A DNA stretch of 49,478 nucleotides from Clostridia bacterium (GTDB lineage Bacteria > Bacillota_A > Clostridia > Oscillospirales > CAG-272). The stretch lies in assembly GCA_017414585.1 (NCBI GenBank), contig JAFQLN010000023.1, positions 1 to 49,478 on the forward strand, given 5' to 3'. The notes beneath the pieces were generated by a model that saw only the letters and a program-made list of their open reading frames with translations, was not told the origin of the DNA and made no database searches. The number at the start of each line of letters is the position of its first letter. Within the stretch, counting starts at the first letter, position 1. Below are positions 15,598-24,388 of this stretch, one piece after another. Position numbers and translations under genes: made by a program.

Positions 15598-17091
15598 ATG
15601 AAACAGTCCTTCACTCAGTCCAGAAAATTCAAGTACGGCTCCGTCGCAACCGCATTCACCATTGCGTTTGTCGCCATCGTCGTCATCTTCAATATCATCT
15701 TCACTGCCCTTGCAGGCAAGTATATGTGGTATATCGACATGACCGAAGAGCAGACCTATACGCTCTCCGAAGAAGCAAAGGAAATCATGTCCGATATCAC
15801 CGAAGAAGTCAATATCTACTTCGCTTCCGACCCCGACGTGCTCATGAACGGCACCAATTCCTCCTACCTGCGCTATATCTATACCACAGCGCTCCAGCTT
15901 GAGGAAGCCTTCTCCAATGTCAACGTCGAAGCTGTCAATGTCCTCAAGAACCCCTTGTTCTTCCGTGAATTCTATACCACTGCCGCTACCGATATCGACA
16001 CCGACTCCGTCATCCTCGAATCGAACGGCGAAGTCCGCGTGTTCGCTGCGGAAGCGTTCTTCGTCTTCAATGATATCAGCGACGCATCCACCGTGTGGGC
16101 TTACGACGGCGAAGAATCCTTCCTTTCCGGTATCATGCAGGTCACCCAGACCGATACCCCCAAGGTTGTCTTCACCATCGAACACGGAGAAGATATCGGC
16201 GGCGCCATGTTCCTCGCGGATATCTTCGCTACCAACGGCTTTACTGTCGAAACGCTCAGCCTCGCACAGAATGACCTCGATGAAGATACCCGTATCCTCG
16301 TCGTTTTCAACCCCATCTATGACTTTGTAGGCGCGGAAGCCGAAGAAAAATCCCGCAATGAAGTCGAAAAAATCGACAAGTTCCTCGACAACCACGGCTG
16401 CCTCATGGTCTTCTCCGATCCCGAAAACGCAGCCAACCTCACCAACCTCAGTGAACTGCTCGAGGAATGGGGCATCGCTTACAAGGATAACGCCACCGTG
16501 CGCGATATGGAACACGCCATGACGACCGACGGATATTCCGTTGTCGCACAGTACCAGCCCGATACCCTCGGCGGCTCCATCTACCGTGACCTCAATAACC
16601 TCGCAACACCTCCCAAGACCGTTATCCGCAAGCCCGTTCCCATCGACATTCTCTGGACAACCGGCGGCGGCATCAATGGTTCGAGAGATGTGTCCGCTGT
16701 CCTCAAGTCCCACGATACTTCCGAACTCATGCAGAACGGCATGGTTGTCGATTCCGGTTCTTATAACCTCGTCACCATCTCCCGTGAAACCAATATCGTG
16801 GATAACGAGTATTACTACTCCTACGTGATGGCGTTCGGCTCTCCCACCTTTGCGGCACAGTCCTATATCGACTCCAATGCCTTCGCAAACGAGGATATCC
16901 TTGCGGCGGCTATGCGTGCGGTCGGCCGTGAACGTGTGCTGTCCATGCTTGAATTCAAGCCCTTCGACAACAGCGATATCACCATCACCACTGCCGAAGC
17001 GAATAAATGGACCGTTGCCATGACGCTCGTCATTCCCGCAGTCATCGCTCTCTGCGGTATCGTTGTGATTACCAGGAGAAAGCATTCATGA
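15598..17091 (+). CDS. GldG-like membrane-anchored protein of the ABC exporter
   Basis: A 497-residue protein with one membrane helix near each end (about 20-40, and VIPAVIALCGIVVITRR at the C-terminus) and a large extracytoplasmic part. The beginning (MTEEQTYTLSEEAKEIMSD) and the layout match the 'ABC-type uncharacterised transport system' domain found in GldG. In the mature complex it would sit beside the permease on the outer face. It overlaps the next gene by 4 bp (ATGA). Confidence 0.88.
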   Translation: MKQSFTQSRKFKYGSVATAFTIAFVAIVVIFNIIFTALAGKYMWYIDMTEEQTYTLSEEAKEIMSDITEEVNIYFASDPDVLMNGTNSSYLRYIYTTALQLEEAFSNVNVEAVNVLKNPLFFREFYTTAATDIDTDSVILESNGEVRVFAAEAFFVFNDISDASTVWAYDGEESFLSGIMQVTQTDTPKVVFTIEHGEDIGGAMFLADIFATNGFTVETLSLAQNDLDEDTRILVVFNPIYDFVGAEAEEKSRNEVEKIDKFLDNHGCLMVFSDPENAANLTNLSELLEEWGIAYKDNATVRDMEHAMTTDGYSVVAQYQPDTLGGSIYRDLNNLATPPKTVIRKPVPIDILWTTGGGINGSRDVSAVLKSHDTSELMQNGMVVDSGSYNLVTISRETNIVDNEYYYSYVMAFGSPTFAAQSYIDSNAFANEDILAAAMRAVGRERVLSMLEFKPFDNSDITITTAEANKWTVAMTLVIPAVIALCGIVVITRRKHS

Positions 17092-18677
17092 AACTGAAAA
17101 ACCAGAAAACGATCTTTATCGTGCTCGCGGCGCTTTTCGTCGTCCTGCTTGTCCTCTATTTTGTTGTGATTGTCCCCCTGACCGCGGAAATCAAAGATGA
17201 TTCTCCCGCCGCAGACATCATCGAAGGGGAAGTGCTCATCAACAATGTCCTGACCAACTTCTATATGTTCGAGCCCATCCAGCGTGCTTCCATGCAGTCC
17301 ATTGAAGTCGAGAATGAGTTCGGCGGCTATAAGATTTACCGTGACGCGGCGGATACCTTCCAGCTTGATGGCTTCCTCGGTCTGAATTTTGACCCGGAAC
17401 TGTTTTCCAGCCTCGTCGTCACCACCGGTACGCCTACCGTTATGCAGCGCATCGGACAGGATCTCGACGAACAGGGGCTCGCGGAATACGGCTTTGACGA
17501 TCCGCAGGCTTCCTGGACGATCACGGACCTCAACGGCAATAAAACCAAGGTCATCGTCGGCGACCAGCTCCTCACCGAAGGCGGCTACTACGTCATGCTC
17601 GACGGCAGAAATGCAGTCTATATCATGGGCACTACCCTCGCCGATACCATCCTGCAGCCCGCCTATAAGCTCCTCACACCGCTGCTGACCGCCGGTATGT
17701 CCACCAATACCTACTTCTTCGTGGAAGAATTCATGGTATGGAAGGGCGAAGATCTGTTCGTCAACGTGGAAAAGGTGCCGGATGCGGAAATGTCCAATCC
17801 CGACGCCATCGTGGAATCCCGCCTGCTCTATCCCCTTTCGGAAACCGGCGAGCGGTATGAAATCAACGATACGCTCTATTTTGAAATTCTCTATAATTTC
17901 ATTGCTCTGCAGGGCGAAAGCGTCGAAGCGTTCCTGCCGACCGACGAAGAGCTTGCACAGTTCGGTCTGGAAACGCCCGCGTATACCATCAGCTATAAGT
18001 TCAACGACCCCAACACCCCCGAGGATACCACCTACGACTTCTGGATTTTCGTCTCCGAACAGCAAGCGGACGGCACCTACTACGCCGTATCGAATCTGCT
18101 CGGCTACTCGATCGTCTGCAAAGTCTCGAACGAAATGCTCGGCTGGCTTGAAAAGGATAAGTTCGCATGGATCTTCCCGACGCCGTTCTTTGAAAATATT
18201 CAGGATGTCGGCAGAATCACCATCCAGGCGGAAAACATCGACGTGGACTTCCGTCTCTCGCACAGCATGGAAGCGGACGGTACCACGCCCGTTCTCGATG
18301 TTACCGATGTCAAGTCCGGTACGGTAATCCCGAACAAGGACGTCAAGAACTTCCGTGAATTCTATAAGACCATGCTCAATATCACGAATCAGGAATATGC
18401 GACGCTCTCCGCAGAGGACCGTGCTGCCCTCACATCGAACGACGACAACCTGGTTATGACTATGACCTACGAAGGCTCGAAGACGGATAACTACTGCGAA
18501 TACAAATTCTACCGCTATGTGGAAGAATCCACGGGCAAGATCAGCGGCGGCAAGTATTTCGTCACCGTCAACGGCATCGGGGAATTCTACACGACCAACG
18601 ACCTTGTCGAAAAGGTCATGAACGATATCCCCCGCGTACTCAACGGTCTCGATATCGACGCATACAGACACAACTGA
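17088..18677 (+). CDS. DUF4340 domain protein, partner of the GldG-like ABC exporter
   Basis: A 529-residue protein with an N-terminal membrane anchor (IFIVLAALFVVLLVLYFVVIV) followed by a large extracytoplasmic domain. DUF4340-type features are LAEYGFDDPQASWTITDLNG, then VIVGDQLLTEGGYYVMLDG, and AQFGLETPAYTISYKF, repeated beta-rich halves. These proteins are found with GldA-F-G type transporters; their role is not known. Start at 17088 follows AGGAGAA and is coupled to the previous stop. Last gene of the operon; a terminator follows at 18694. Confidence 0.88.
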   Translation: MKLKNQKTIFIVLAALFVVLLVLYFVVIVPLTAEIKDDSPAADIIEGEVLINNVLTNFYMFEPIQRASMQSIEVENEFGGYKIYRDAADTFQLDGFLGLNFDPELFSSLVVTTGTPTVMQRIGQDLDEQGLAEYGFDDPQASWTITDLNGNKTKVIVGDQLLTEGGYYVMLDGRNAVYIMGTTLADTILQPAYKLLTPLLTAGMSTNTYFFVEEFMVWKGEDLFVNVEKVPDAEMSNPDAIVESRLLYPLSETGERYEINDTLYFEILYNFIALQGESVEAFLPTDEELAQFGLETPAYTISYKFNDPNTPEDTTYDFWIFVSEQQADGTYYAVSNLLGYSIVCKVSNEMLGWLEKDKFAWIFPTPFFENIQDVGRITIQAENIDVDFRLSHSMEADGTTPVLDVTDVKSGTVIPNKDVKNFREFYKTMLNITNQEYATLSAEDRAALTSNDDNLVMTMTYEGSKTDNYCEYKFYRYVEESTGKISGGKYFVTVNGIGEFYTTNDLVEKVMNDIPRVLNGLDIDAYRHN

Positions 18678-18693
18678 TTTTCCGTGTGCACAT

Positions 18694-18731
18694 TGCCGCA
18701 GGGATGCCGAAACGCTCTCTGCGGCATTTTT
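18694..18731 (+). terminator. Terminator of the ABC exporter operon
   Basis: TGCCGCAG / CTGCGGCA stem (18694-18701 and 18719-18726) followed by five T. Confidence 0.85.
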
Positions 18732-18783
18732 GCGTATGAAAACATTGGCACAGACACCGGCTGGCTGAAAATTTGAATATTAC

Positions 18784-19107
18784 GGGATGTCTGTCGGCTG
18801 TTCGTCTGGTCTGCACCAAGCCTTCCCCCTTGTGGGGAAGGGGGACCGTTTACGGTGGATGAGGGTGAAAACTTGAAAATTTGACCGGTCTGCGCGGGTA
18901 TAGAATATCAGTCAACAAGGACTTAGAATACCAGTCAACAAGGACTTAGAATACCAGTCAACACAGGTTTAGAATACCAAATTGCCAGTTTTTTACCCTC
19001 ATCCGTCAAAATTCCGCATTTTCAATGCGAAATTTCGCCACCTTCCCCCACCGAATGAACAAAGTTCATTCAGGGGAAGGCTTGGGTGCAGACCGAACGG
19101 ACACCTG
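18784..19107. repeat. Iteron element A: hairpin arms around 23-bp tandem units
   Basis: About 320 bp with inverted outer arms. Each arm reads CTGCACCAAGCCTTCCCC inward (with one extra C in the right arm), then a hairpin, then GGATGAGGGT. The left arm has the short form (CTTGTGG); the right arm carries an inserted hairpin GAATGAAC/GTTCATTC (19053-19071). The centre holds direct 23-bp repeats. A related element lies at 43044-43304 with the two arm types exchanged. It occupies most of the 18678-19232 gap. Confidence 0.85.
18901..18992 (+). repeat. 23-bp tandem repeats inside element A
   Basis: Three units starting at 18901, 18924 and 18947, each reading TAGAATACCAGTCAACA plus a 6-base variable tail (one T for C in the first), and a fourth partial unit at 18970. 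Exact 23-bp spacing puts the repeated core on nearly the same face of the helix (two turns). Confidence 0.9.
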
Positions 19108-19166
19108 ACAGATATACCGCCAGCTTCAAATTGACCGAACGCCGTCCCGCTTTTTTTCGATTTCCC

Positions 19167-19195
19167 TTGCATTCCGCCGCATTTTGTGGTATACT
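19167..19195 (+). promoter_or_regulatory. Promoter of the MATE transporter gene
   Basis: TTGCAT (19167-19172), 17 bp, TATACT (19190-19195). Confidence 0.7.
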
Positions 19196-19232
19196 GTATC
19201 CTGCAAAAATTTGTGTATCAAAGGAGATACCC

Positions 19233-20609
19233 GTGAACAGAAAACTCAGTGCACCTACGGATATGACCGTCGGTACTCCGTGGAAGCGCATTCTCATCTT
19301 CACCCTGCCCATGCTGCTCGGCAATATCGCACAGCAGCTTTACAGCACCGTGGACAGCATTGTTGTCGGGAAGTATGTGGGCGACCTTGCTCTGGCTGCT
19401 GTCGGAAGCGCGATGCCCATTCTCAATATGCTTCTCGTACTTTTCATCGGCATATCGGCAGGCGCGAGTATCATGGTTTCCCAGTATTTCGGTGCGAGAA
19501 ACCGTGAATCCCTGTCGCAGACCATCGGCAACTGCATCACCGTTACGGCAATCTGCTGTATCGGCATGATCTTCATCGCTTCACCGCTCATCCGGCCTCT
19601 GCTGATCCTTTTGAATACGCCTGAAACGATCCTCGACTGGTGTACGAACTACCTGCTCATTTCCCTCATCGGCGGCGCGGGCATGGCGTACTACAACATT
19701 CTTTCCGGGATTATCCGCGGACTGGGCGATTCATTCTCGGCACTTCTCTATCTCCTTGCCGCTACTGTCATCAACATTGTGCTTGACATCTGGTTTGTTG
19801 CCGGTCTCGGACTCGGCGTCCCCGGAGTCGCGCTTGCAACCGTTATCGCGCAGATTATTTCATCGCTTCTGTGCCTGATCAAGCTGGCAAGAATGAAGGA
19901 ATACTTCGATTTTGAAAAGAAGTACTTCCGTCCCCGGGCACTGTACGCGAAAACGCTCATCCGGCTCGGTCTTCCGTCCGGTCTGACACAGGCGATTTTC
20001 TCTTCCGCCATGCTCATCGTACAGTCGCTGACCAACTCCTTCGGGGAACAGTTCATCGCCGCGAACGTCGTCATCATGCGTGTGGACGGCTTTGCGATGA
20101 TGCCGAACTTCTCCTTCGGTACGGCGCTGACCACGTACGCGGGGCAGAACGTCGGTGCGGGACTGTATGACCGCGTGACGAAAGGCGCAAAGCAGGGCAC
20201 ATTCATGGCTGTGCTGACTTCGACGACCATTACACTGGCGATTCTCCTGTTCGGCAAGCATCTCATGGGGATTTTCACCGATACGGCGGAACTGGTCGAA
20301 CTCAGCTATCGGCTGATGCAGATTCTCGCAGTCGGTTATATCGCCGTTGCCGTGACGCAGAGCCTTTCCGGAATCATGCGCGGCGCGGGCGATACCATGA
20401 CGCCTATGTGGATTTCGCTGATTACGACGGTTGCGATCCGCGTGCCGCTTGCGTACGGAATTTCATACCTGACCCGTACACCGGAGCTGGAATTCGGCAG
20501 AAGCGAATGTATCCAGATCTCGCTGCTGTGCTCGTGGGTGATCGGCGCACTGCTCACCGCACTGTTCTACGCGCGCGGCAAGTGGAAAACGAAGGCAATC
20601 AAACAGTAA
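19233..20609 (+). CDS. MATE family multidrug/toxin efflux transporter
   Basis: A 458-residue membrane protein with 12 predicted segments in two halves, exporting drugs or metabolites in exchange for Na+ or H+. Family marks: LPMLLGNIAQQLYSTVDSIV near the N-terminus, YFGARNRESLSQT, RGLGDSFSALL, and in the second half GQNVGAGLYDRVTKG and IMRGAGDTMTPM. Start chosen as GTG 19233 because AAGGAGA lies at the right distance and the frame upstream runs through the promoter and the repeat. Monocistronic. Confidence 0.95.
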   Translation: MNRKLSAPTDMTVGTPWKRILIFTLPMLLGNIAQQLYSTVDSIVVGKYVGDLALAAVGSAMPILNMLLVLFIGISAGASIMVSQYFGARNRESLSQTIGNCITVTAICCIGMIFIASPLIRPLLILLNTPETILDWCTNYLLISLIGGAGMAYYNILSGIIRGLGDSFSALLYLLAATVINIVLDIWFVAGLGLGVPGVALATVIAQIISSLLCLIKLARMKEYFDFEKKYFRPRALYAKTLIRLGLPSGLTQAIFSSAMLIVQSLTNSFGEQFIAANVVIMRVDGFAMMPNFSFGTALTTYAGQNVGAGLYDRVTKGAKQGTFMAVLTSTTITLAILLFGKHLMGIFTDTAELVELSYRLMQILAVGYIAVAVTQSLSGIMRGAGDTMTPMWISLITTVAIRVPLAYGISYLTRTPELEFGRSECIQISLLCSWVIGALLTALFYARGKWKTKAIKQ

Positions 20610-20620
20610 AAGCCAAACGA

Positions 20621-20774
20621 ACGCCAGTATAAAAGTTTTGATCAAACTTTTTCAAAAGTTTGCGGGGTCAAGGGGCGGAGCCCTTGTCGATCTCCGCAGA
20701 GATCGAAGCACCCAGGCGTTCGAAAAAGTTCCTCTTTTTGCTACTTTTTCTCCTCGCTAAAGGAGAAAAAGTAG
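20621..20774 (+). repeat. Dispersed repeat family F, copy 1
   Basis: About 150 bp, same orientation as 24146-24293. It contains four consecutive hairpins: AAACTTTT/AAAAGTTT, AAGGG/CCCTT, CGATCT/AGATCG, and a long one at 20740-20774 (CTACTTTTTCTCCT with its complement, 5-nt loop). The third hairpin differs from copy 2 by a compensating base pair. Confidence 0.85.
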
Positions 20775-20800
20775 AACTATATCCTTCATATCATCAAAAG

Positions 20801-20848
20801 GCGTGCCGCAAATTACATCCGTAAACGTAAAATGCGGCACGCTTTTCT
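20801..20848 (+). terminator. Rho-independent terminator
   Basis: GCGTGCCGCA / TGCGGCACGC (20801-20810 and 20833-20842), perfect 10-bp stem, then TTTTCTGTTTT. Probably ends the MATE transcript. Confidence 0.85.
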
Positions 20849-20885
20849 GTTTTCCGGAAATATTTCGTTTATTAACATTTTTCAC

Positions 20886-20914
20886 TTGAAATATCCGCAT
20901 AGATTTACTACAAT
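20886..20914 (+). promoter_or_regulatory. Promoter of the lipoprotein gene
   Basis: TTGAAA (20886-20891), 17 bp, TACAAT (20909-20914). Confidence 0.65.
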
Positions 20915-20953
20915 ATTCCCTGTATATCCTCAACTGAAAAAAGGAAAATTCTC

Positions 20954-21490
20954 ATGAAAAATATTCTTACCAGAATCCTTCTCGCGGCGATGCTGACCGT
21001 GTTCGCCGTTATGCTTGCGTCCTGCGGAGAAAAGGACGAATTTGCCGCTCCGGCAGGCATGGTAACCGCTTCTGATGAAAAAGCGGATTTCTACCTCTAT
21101 GTCCCCGAAGAATGGACCGTGGACTACTCCACAGCGGCAGCAGGCGCATACTATAGCCCTGCCGATCCCTCCAGCGTTTCCGTTATGGCATGGGAACTGG
21201 AACATACCGATACCTCCCTCGATGACTGGTGGACGGTCAATCAGAACGATATCACCATGGTCTTCCAGAATTTCGCGCTGGAAAGTGAAGAAAACTGCAC
21301 CATCAACGACCTGTACGCAAAAAAGTATACCTATACCGCATCCCTCGGCGAGTATAACTACAAAATTATGCAGGCGGCGTGCATCAAGGACGCAGTCGTC
21401 TACCTCTTTACTTATACCTCCCTTCCCGAAAACTTTGACGCACACCTCGGCGACGTGAACGAAATGCTCGAATATCTCATCATCAAGTAA
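20954..21490 (+). CDS. Putative lipoprotein
   Basis: A 178-residue protein with a type II signal peptide: charged start MKNILTR, hydrophobic stretch LLAAMLTVFAVM, lipobox LASC, so Cys24 is the likely lipid anchor. The mature part reads like a PsbP/DcrB-type fold (FYLYVPEEWTVDYSTAAAGAYYSP near its start, then alternating strands), which I infer only from pattern. Function unknown. It ends 2 bp before the cysteine desulfurase gene, and the two are probably co-transcribed. Confidence 0.82.
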   Translation: MKNILTRILLAAMLTVFAVMLASCGEKDEFAAPAGMVTASDEKADFYLYVPEEWTVDYSTAAAGAYYSPADPSSVSVMAWELEHTDTSLDDWWTVNQNDITMVFQNFALESEENCTINDLYAKKYTYTASLGEYNYKIMQAACIKDAVVYLFTYTSLPENFDAHLGDVNEMLEYLIIK

Positions 21491-21492
21491 TC

Positions 21493-22683
21493 ATGACAGA
21501 ACATTATTTTGACCAGTCCGCAACAACCAGACCCTCACAGGCGGCGCTTACTGCTCTCACCGATGCGGCGGCAGTCTGGGGAAATCCGTCGTCCGTGCAC
21601 GCACTCGGTCAGCAGGCAGCTCTTCTCCTGCGGGAATCCAGACAGAAAATCGCTAAAGCGTTCGGGCTGCCGCGCACAGCAAAGGATGCCGTGATCTTCA
21701 CTTCCTGCGGCACCGAAGCGAACAATCTCGCCATGCTCGGCTGTGCGGCATCGAAAAAACGCGACCCGGAACACCCCGGTACCATCGTCATTTCCGCCGG
21801 AGAACATCCCTCCGTGGAAAATCCCGCACAGCGTCTCGAAGCACAGGGATATACCGTCCTCCGCGTCCCCACAGCAGGCGGCGTGCTCGACCTCGGCTGG
21901 CTCGAAAACGAACTGCAGACGTGCTCCGCTCCCGTTATCTTCGCCGGCTTCATGCTCGTCAACAATGAAACGGGTGCCGTTTACGACGTGAAAGCGGCAT
22001 CCGCTCTCGTGAAAAAATATTTCCCCGACGCACTCGTCCACTGCGACGCCGTACAGGGATTTTTAAAAATAAAATGTACCCCCATGTCCCTCGGCGCGGA
22101 TACCATGACCGTCAGCGCACATAAAATCCATGCTGTCCGGGGCGCGGCGGCTCTGTATGTCTCGGAAAACACCCTCCGGCGGCGGCATCTCGTCCCCATT
22201 CTTCCCGGCGGGGGACAGGAAAACGGCTTCCGCAGCGGAACGGAAAACCTCTGCTCCATCGCTTCCTTTGCGGCGGCAGCGGAAGAAGGACGCGCCAACC
22301 TCGCCGAAAACCGCTGCAAAACCGAAAACCTGCGCCAAATCCTCAATGAAGGGCTGGCAAGGCTCGACGTGAAGCAGAATCAGGCACTCGGCGCACAGAA
22401 CGCTGTCTTTCTGCCGCATATCTGCTCGATCGCACTCCCCGGCATCAAAAGCGAAACCATGCTCAATTTTCTCTCATCAAAAGGCGTGTATGTCTCTGCG
22501 GGATCTGCCTGCTCGGCGTATTCCAAGAAAAAAAGCGCGGCACTGGAACTGTTCGGCGTATCCCCCGACGACGCGGACTGCACACTGCGCATCTCCCTCG
22601 ATCATACCAATACACAGGAAGACGCGGACGCACTGCTTGCGGGACTTGACGAAGGCATCGCGGCTCTGCAGAGAAAGCGGTAA
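21493..22683 (+). CDS. Cysteine desulfurase (NifS/IscS family)
   Basis: PLP enzyme that takes sulfur from cysteine for Fe-S clusters or thiolated tRNA; cytosolic. The 396-residue protein has YFDQSATTRPS, TSCGTEANNLA, the PLP lysine in VSAHKIHAVRGAA, and the active-site Cys in VYVSAGSACSA. No iscU or thiI neighbour is present, so the sulfur acceptor cannot be named. It starts 2 bp after the lipoprotein stop without a strong ribosome binding site, suggesting coupling. The HAD phosphatase gene follows 16 bp later. Confidence 0.95.
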   Translation: MTEHYFDQSATTRPSQAALTALTDAAAVWGNPSSVHALGQQAALLLRESRQKIAKAFGLPRTAKDAVIFTSCGTEANNLAMLGCAASKKRDPEHPGTIVISAGEHPSVENPAQRLEAQGYTVLRVPTAGGVLDLGWLENELQTCSAPVIFAGFMLVNNETGAVYDVKAASALVKKYFPDALVHCDAVQGFLKIKCTPMSLGADTMTVSAHKIHAVRGAAALYVSENTLRRRHLVPILPGGGQENGFRSGTENLCSIASFAAAAEEGRANLAENRCKTENLRQILNEGLARLDVKQNQALGAQNAVFLPHICSIALPGIKSETMLNFLSSKGVYVSAGSACSAYSKKKSAALELFGVSPDDADCTLRISLDHTNTQEDADALLAGLDEGIAALQRKR

Positions 22684-22699
22684 CGAAAGGAAGCTGACC

Positions 22700-23356
22700 A
22701 TGCTCTATCAAAATTATATCTGGGATTTCGACGGAACGATTTTCGATTCCTACCCCCATACCTGCGAAGTGTTCTGGTCCGTGCTCGGCGAAGAAGGTCT
22801 GCAGGATCGGCTCACAAAGGATGAACTGATGGCGCATCTGCTTGTATCGTTCGGGGACGCAAAGCGCTTCTCCGGCATCTCCGCGGAAGGCTATAAACGG
22901 TTCGATCAGATCACGCACCTCCTCGGGAATGCGGAAACAAAACCGCTTGTCGTGCCGTATCCGGACTGCGAAAAGGTGCTGAAGGCTGTCGTTGACGCGG
23001 GCGGAAAGAACTTCATCTATACGCACCGCAATGCCACAACCATGTGGTACCTCTGGAAATACGGCATGCTTGGCTATTTCACGGATGTGGTTCTGTCGGA
23101 GGAAAAATTTCCCGGCAAACCTGCACCGGACGCGCTCCTTGCGCTGATGGAACGCAACGGTCTCGCAAAGGAAGAATGCATCATGGTCGGCGACAGGGAA
23201 ATCGACGGTCTTTCCGGCAAAAATGCGGGGATCGCCGGCGCGCTTGTGAACTACCCGGACGCACTGCCAGACGGAAGAAATCCCGCCGAAGTGTCCGTTC
23301 TCGACTATACGGCGAAAAACCTGACTGCCTTTGCGGAACTGATGGGAATTCTCTGA
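22700..23356 (+). CDS. HAD-superfamily phosphatase (phosphoglycolate phosphatase-like)
   Basis: A 218-residue haloacid dehalogenase-type hydrolase. Motif I WDFDGTIFDS (nucleophile Asp), motif II IYTHR, motif III lysine in FPGKPAPDALL, motif IV VGDREIDGLSGKNAG. The cap is the small helical type of subfamily IA. Substrate unknown. Start at 22700 follows AAAGGAAG, 16 bp after the desulfurase. Confidence 0.9.
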   Translation: MLYQNYIWDFDGTIFDSYPHTCEVFWSVLGEEGLQDRLTKDELMAHLLVSFGDAKRFSGISAEGYKRFDQITHLLGNAETKPLVVPYPDCEKVLKAVVDAGGKNFIYTHRNATTMWYLWKYGMLGYFTDVVLSEEKFPGKPAPDALLALMERNGLAKEECIMVGDREIDGLSGKNAGIAGALVNYPDALPDGRNPAEVSVLDYTAKNLTAFAELMGIL

Positions 23357-23502
23357 CCGCTGCCCGTGAAGGTGAAAATCGGTCTGAAAAAACGTGCATA
23401 TTTTGAACGGAAAAATGCATAAATGACTGCGTATTGTGAGAGAAACACAAGTCTTTCGTATTGTGTGCAGAAAAAATTGTTATAAGAGACGGTCGATTAT
23501 CC

Positions 23503-23531
23503 TTGCAATTGCGGCGCGGCTGTGGTATAAT
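23503..23531 (+). promoter_or_regulatory. Promoter of the rimP-nusA-infB operon
   Basis: TTGCAA (23503-23508), 17 bp, TATAAT (23526-23531), with TGG before the -10. Confidence 0.8.
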
Positions 23532-23554
23532 ATAGACAAGAAGATATGAAGTAT

Positions 23555-23591
23555 GGAGAGTGGGCAAGAAAACGTCCACTCTCTTGTTTTG
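23555..23591 (+). terminator. Attenuator-like terminator in the rimP leader
   Basis: GAGAGTGG / CCACTCTC (23556-23563 and 23576-23583) with a 12-nt loop, followed by TTGTTTTG. It lies only about 20 nt after the expected transcription start and 45 nt before rimP, so it could end most transcripts early. Control by NusA itself is an inference from its position at the head of the nusA operon. Confidence 0.6.
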
Positions 23592-23635
23592 CAGGCAGAA
23601 CCGTCCCGGTGACTGCCGTGGAAAGGTGTGAAAAC

Positions 23636-24121
23636 ATGAAGCAGAAAAAGAATGTTGCCGAGACGGTGCGCGAACTTGCACAGCCTCTGGCAGACGAATT
23701 CGGTTTCATCCTGTGGGATGTGGAATATGCCCGTGAAGGCGCGGATATGGTACTGACCATCACCATCGACGCGGATAAAGACGGCGGCATCACCATTGAC
23801 GACTGCGAGAAGATGCACCGTGCGATTGACCCGCTGCTGGACGAAGCGGATCCGATTGAGGAATCGTATCTGTTGTCGGTTTCCTCTCCCGGGGTAGAGA
23901 GAGTGCTGACCAGACCGGAGCATTTTGAACGCATGGCGGGATTTGACGTCAATCTGAAGTTCTACACGGCAGTGGACGGATCGAAGACGCTGCGCGGAAC
24001 GCTGGTCGGACTGCGGAAAGCGGAAGACGGTACGGATGAGATTGTCGTCACCGTCGGCGAAGAAGAGCGCGCATTCGCAAAGAAAGCCGTCGCAAAATGC
24101 GAAACCGTTTTCGATTGGTAA
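23636..24121 (+). CDS. rimP: Ribosome maturation factor RimP
   Basis: Helps assemble the 30S subunit. The 161-residue protein has the usual two parts: an N-terminal alpha/beta domain (VRELAQPLADEFGFILWDVEY ending at SPGVERVL, the family hallmark) and a C-terminal SH3-like barrel (TLRGTLVGLRKAEDG). Start at 23636; the GAAAGG upstream is moderate. First gene of the rimP-nusA-ylxR-ylxQ-infB string. The next gene is 267 bp away, pushed apart by repeat F copy 2. Confidence 0.95.
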   Translation: MKQKKNVAETVRELAQPLADEFGFILWDVEYAREGADMVLTITIDADKDGGITIDDCEKMHRAIDPLLDEADPIEESYLLSVSSPGVERVLTRPEHFERMAGFDVNLKFYTAVDGSKTLRGTLVGLRKAEDGTDEIVVTVGEEERAFAKKAVAKCETVFDW

Positions 24122-24145
24122 AAATTTAAACTGCACGCCGCCGCC

Positions 24146-24293
24146 ATAAAAGTTTTGATCAAACTTTTTCAAAAGTTTGCGGGTTCTTAGGGCGGAGCCC
24201 TGAGTCGACCTCCGCAGAGGTCGAAACACCCAAGACATCCGAAAAAGTTCCTCTTTTTGCTACTTTTTCTCCTCGCTAAAGGAGAAAAAGTAG
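24146..24293 (+). repeat. Dispersed repeat family F, copy 2
   Basis: Same hairpin series as 20621-20774 in the same orientation. The hairpin CGACCT/AGGTCG here replaces CGATCT/AGATCG of copy 1, keeping the pairing. It lies inside the rimP-nusA gap. Confidence 0.85.
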
Positions 24294-24388
24294 ACGGGAA
24301 TTTTGGTATTCACAATTTTATCAATATAACGCACGTTAAACAGAAACAAAGCAACACATAAATCCATAGAAAGGCATGGAACACAGAC

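Noticed and set aside
14992..17085. A 697-residue minus-strand open frame opposite the exporter genes
   Set aside because: Low-complexity Gly/Asp/His-rich antisense reading of the permease and GldG-like genes, without family motifs.
18901..18992. Possible CRISPR array from the 23-bp repeats
   Set aside because: Units are contiguous with no spacers, only three to four copies, and no cas genes lie near.
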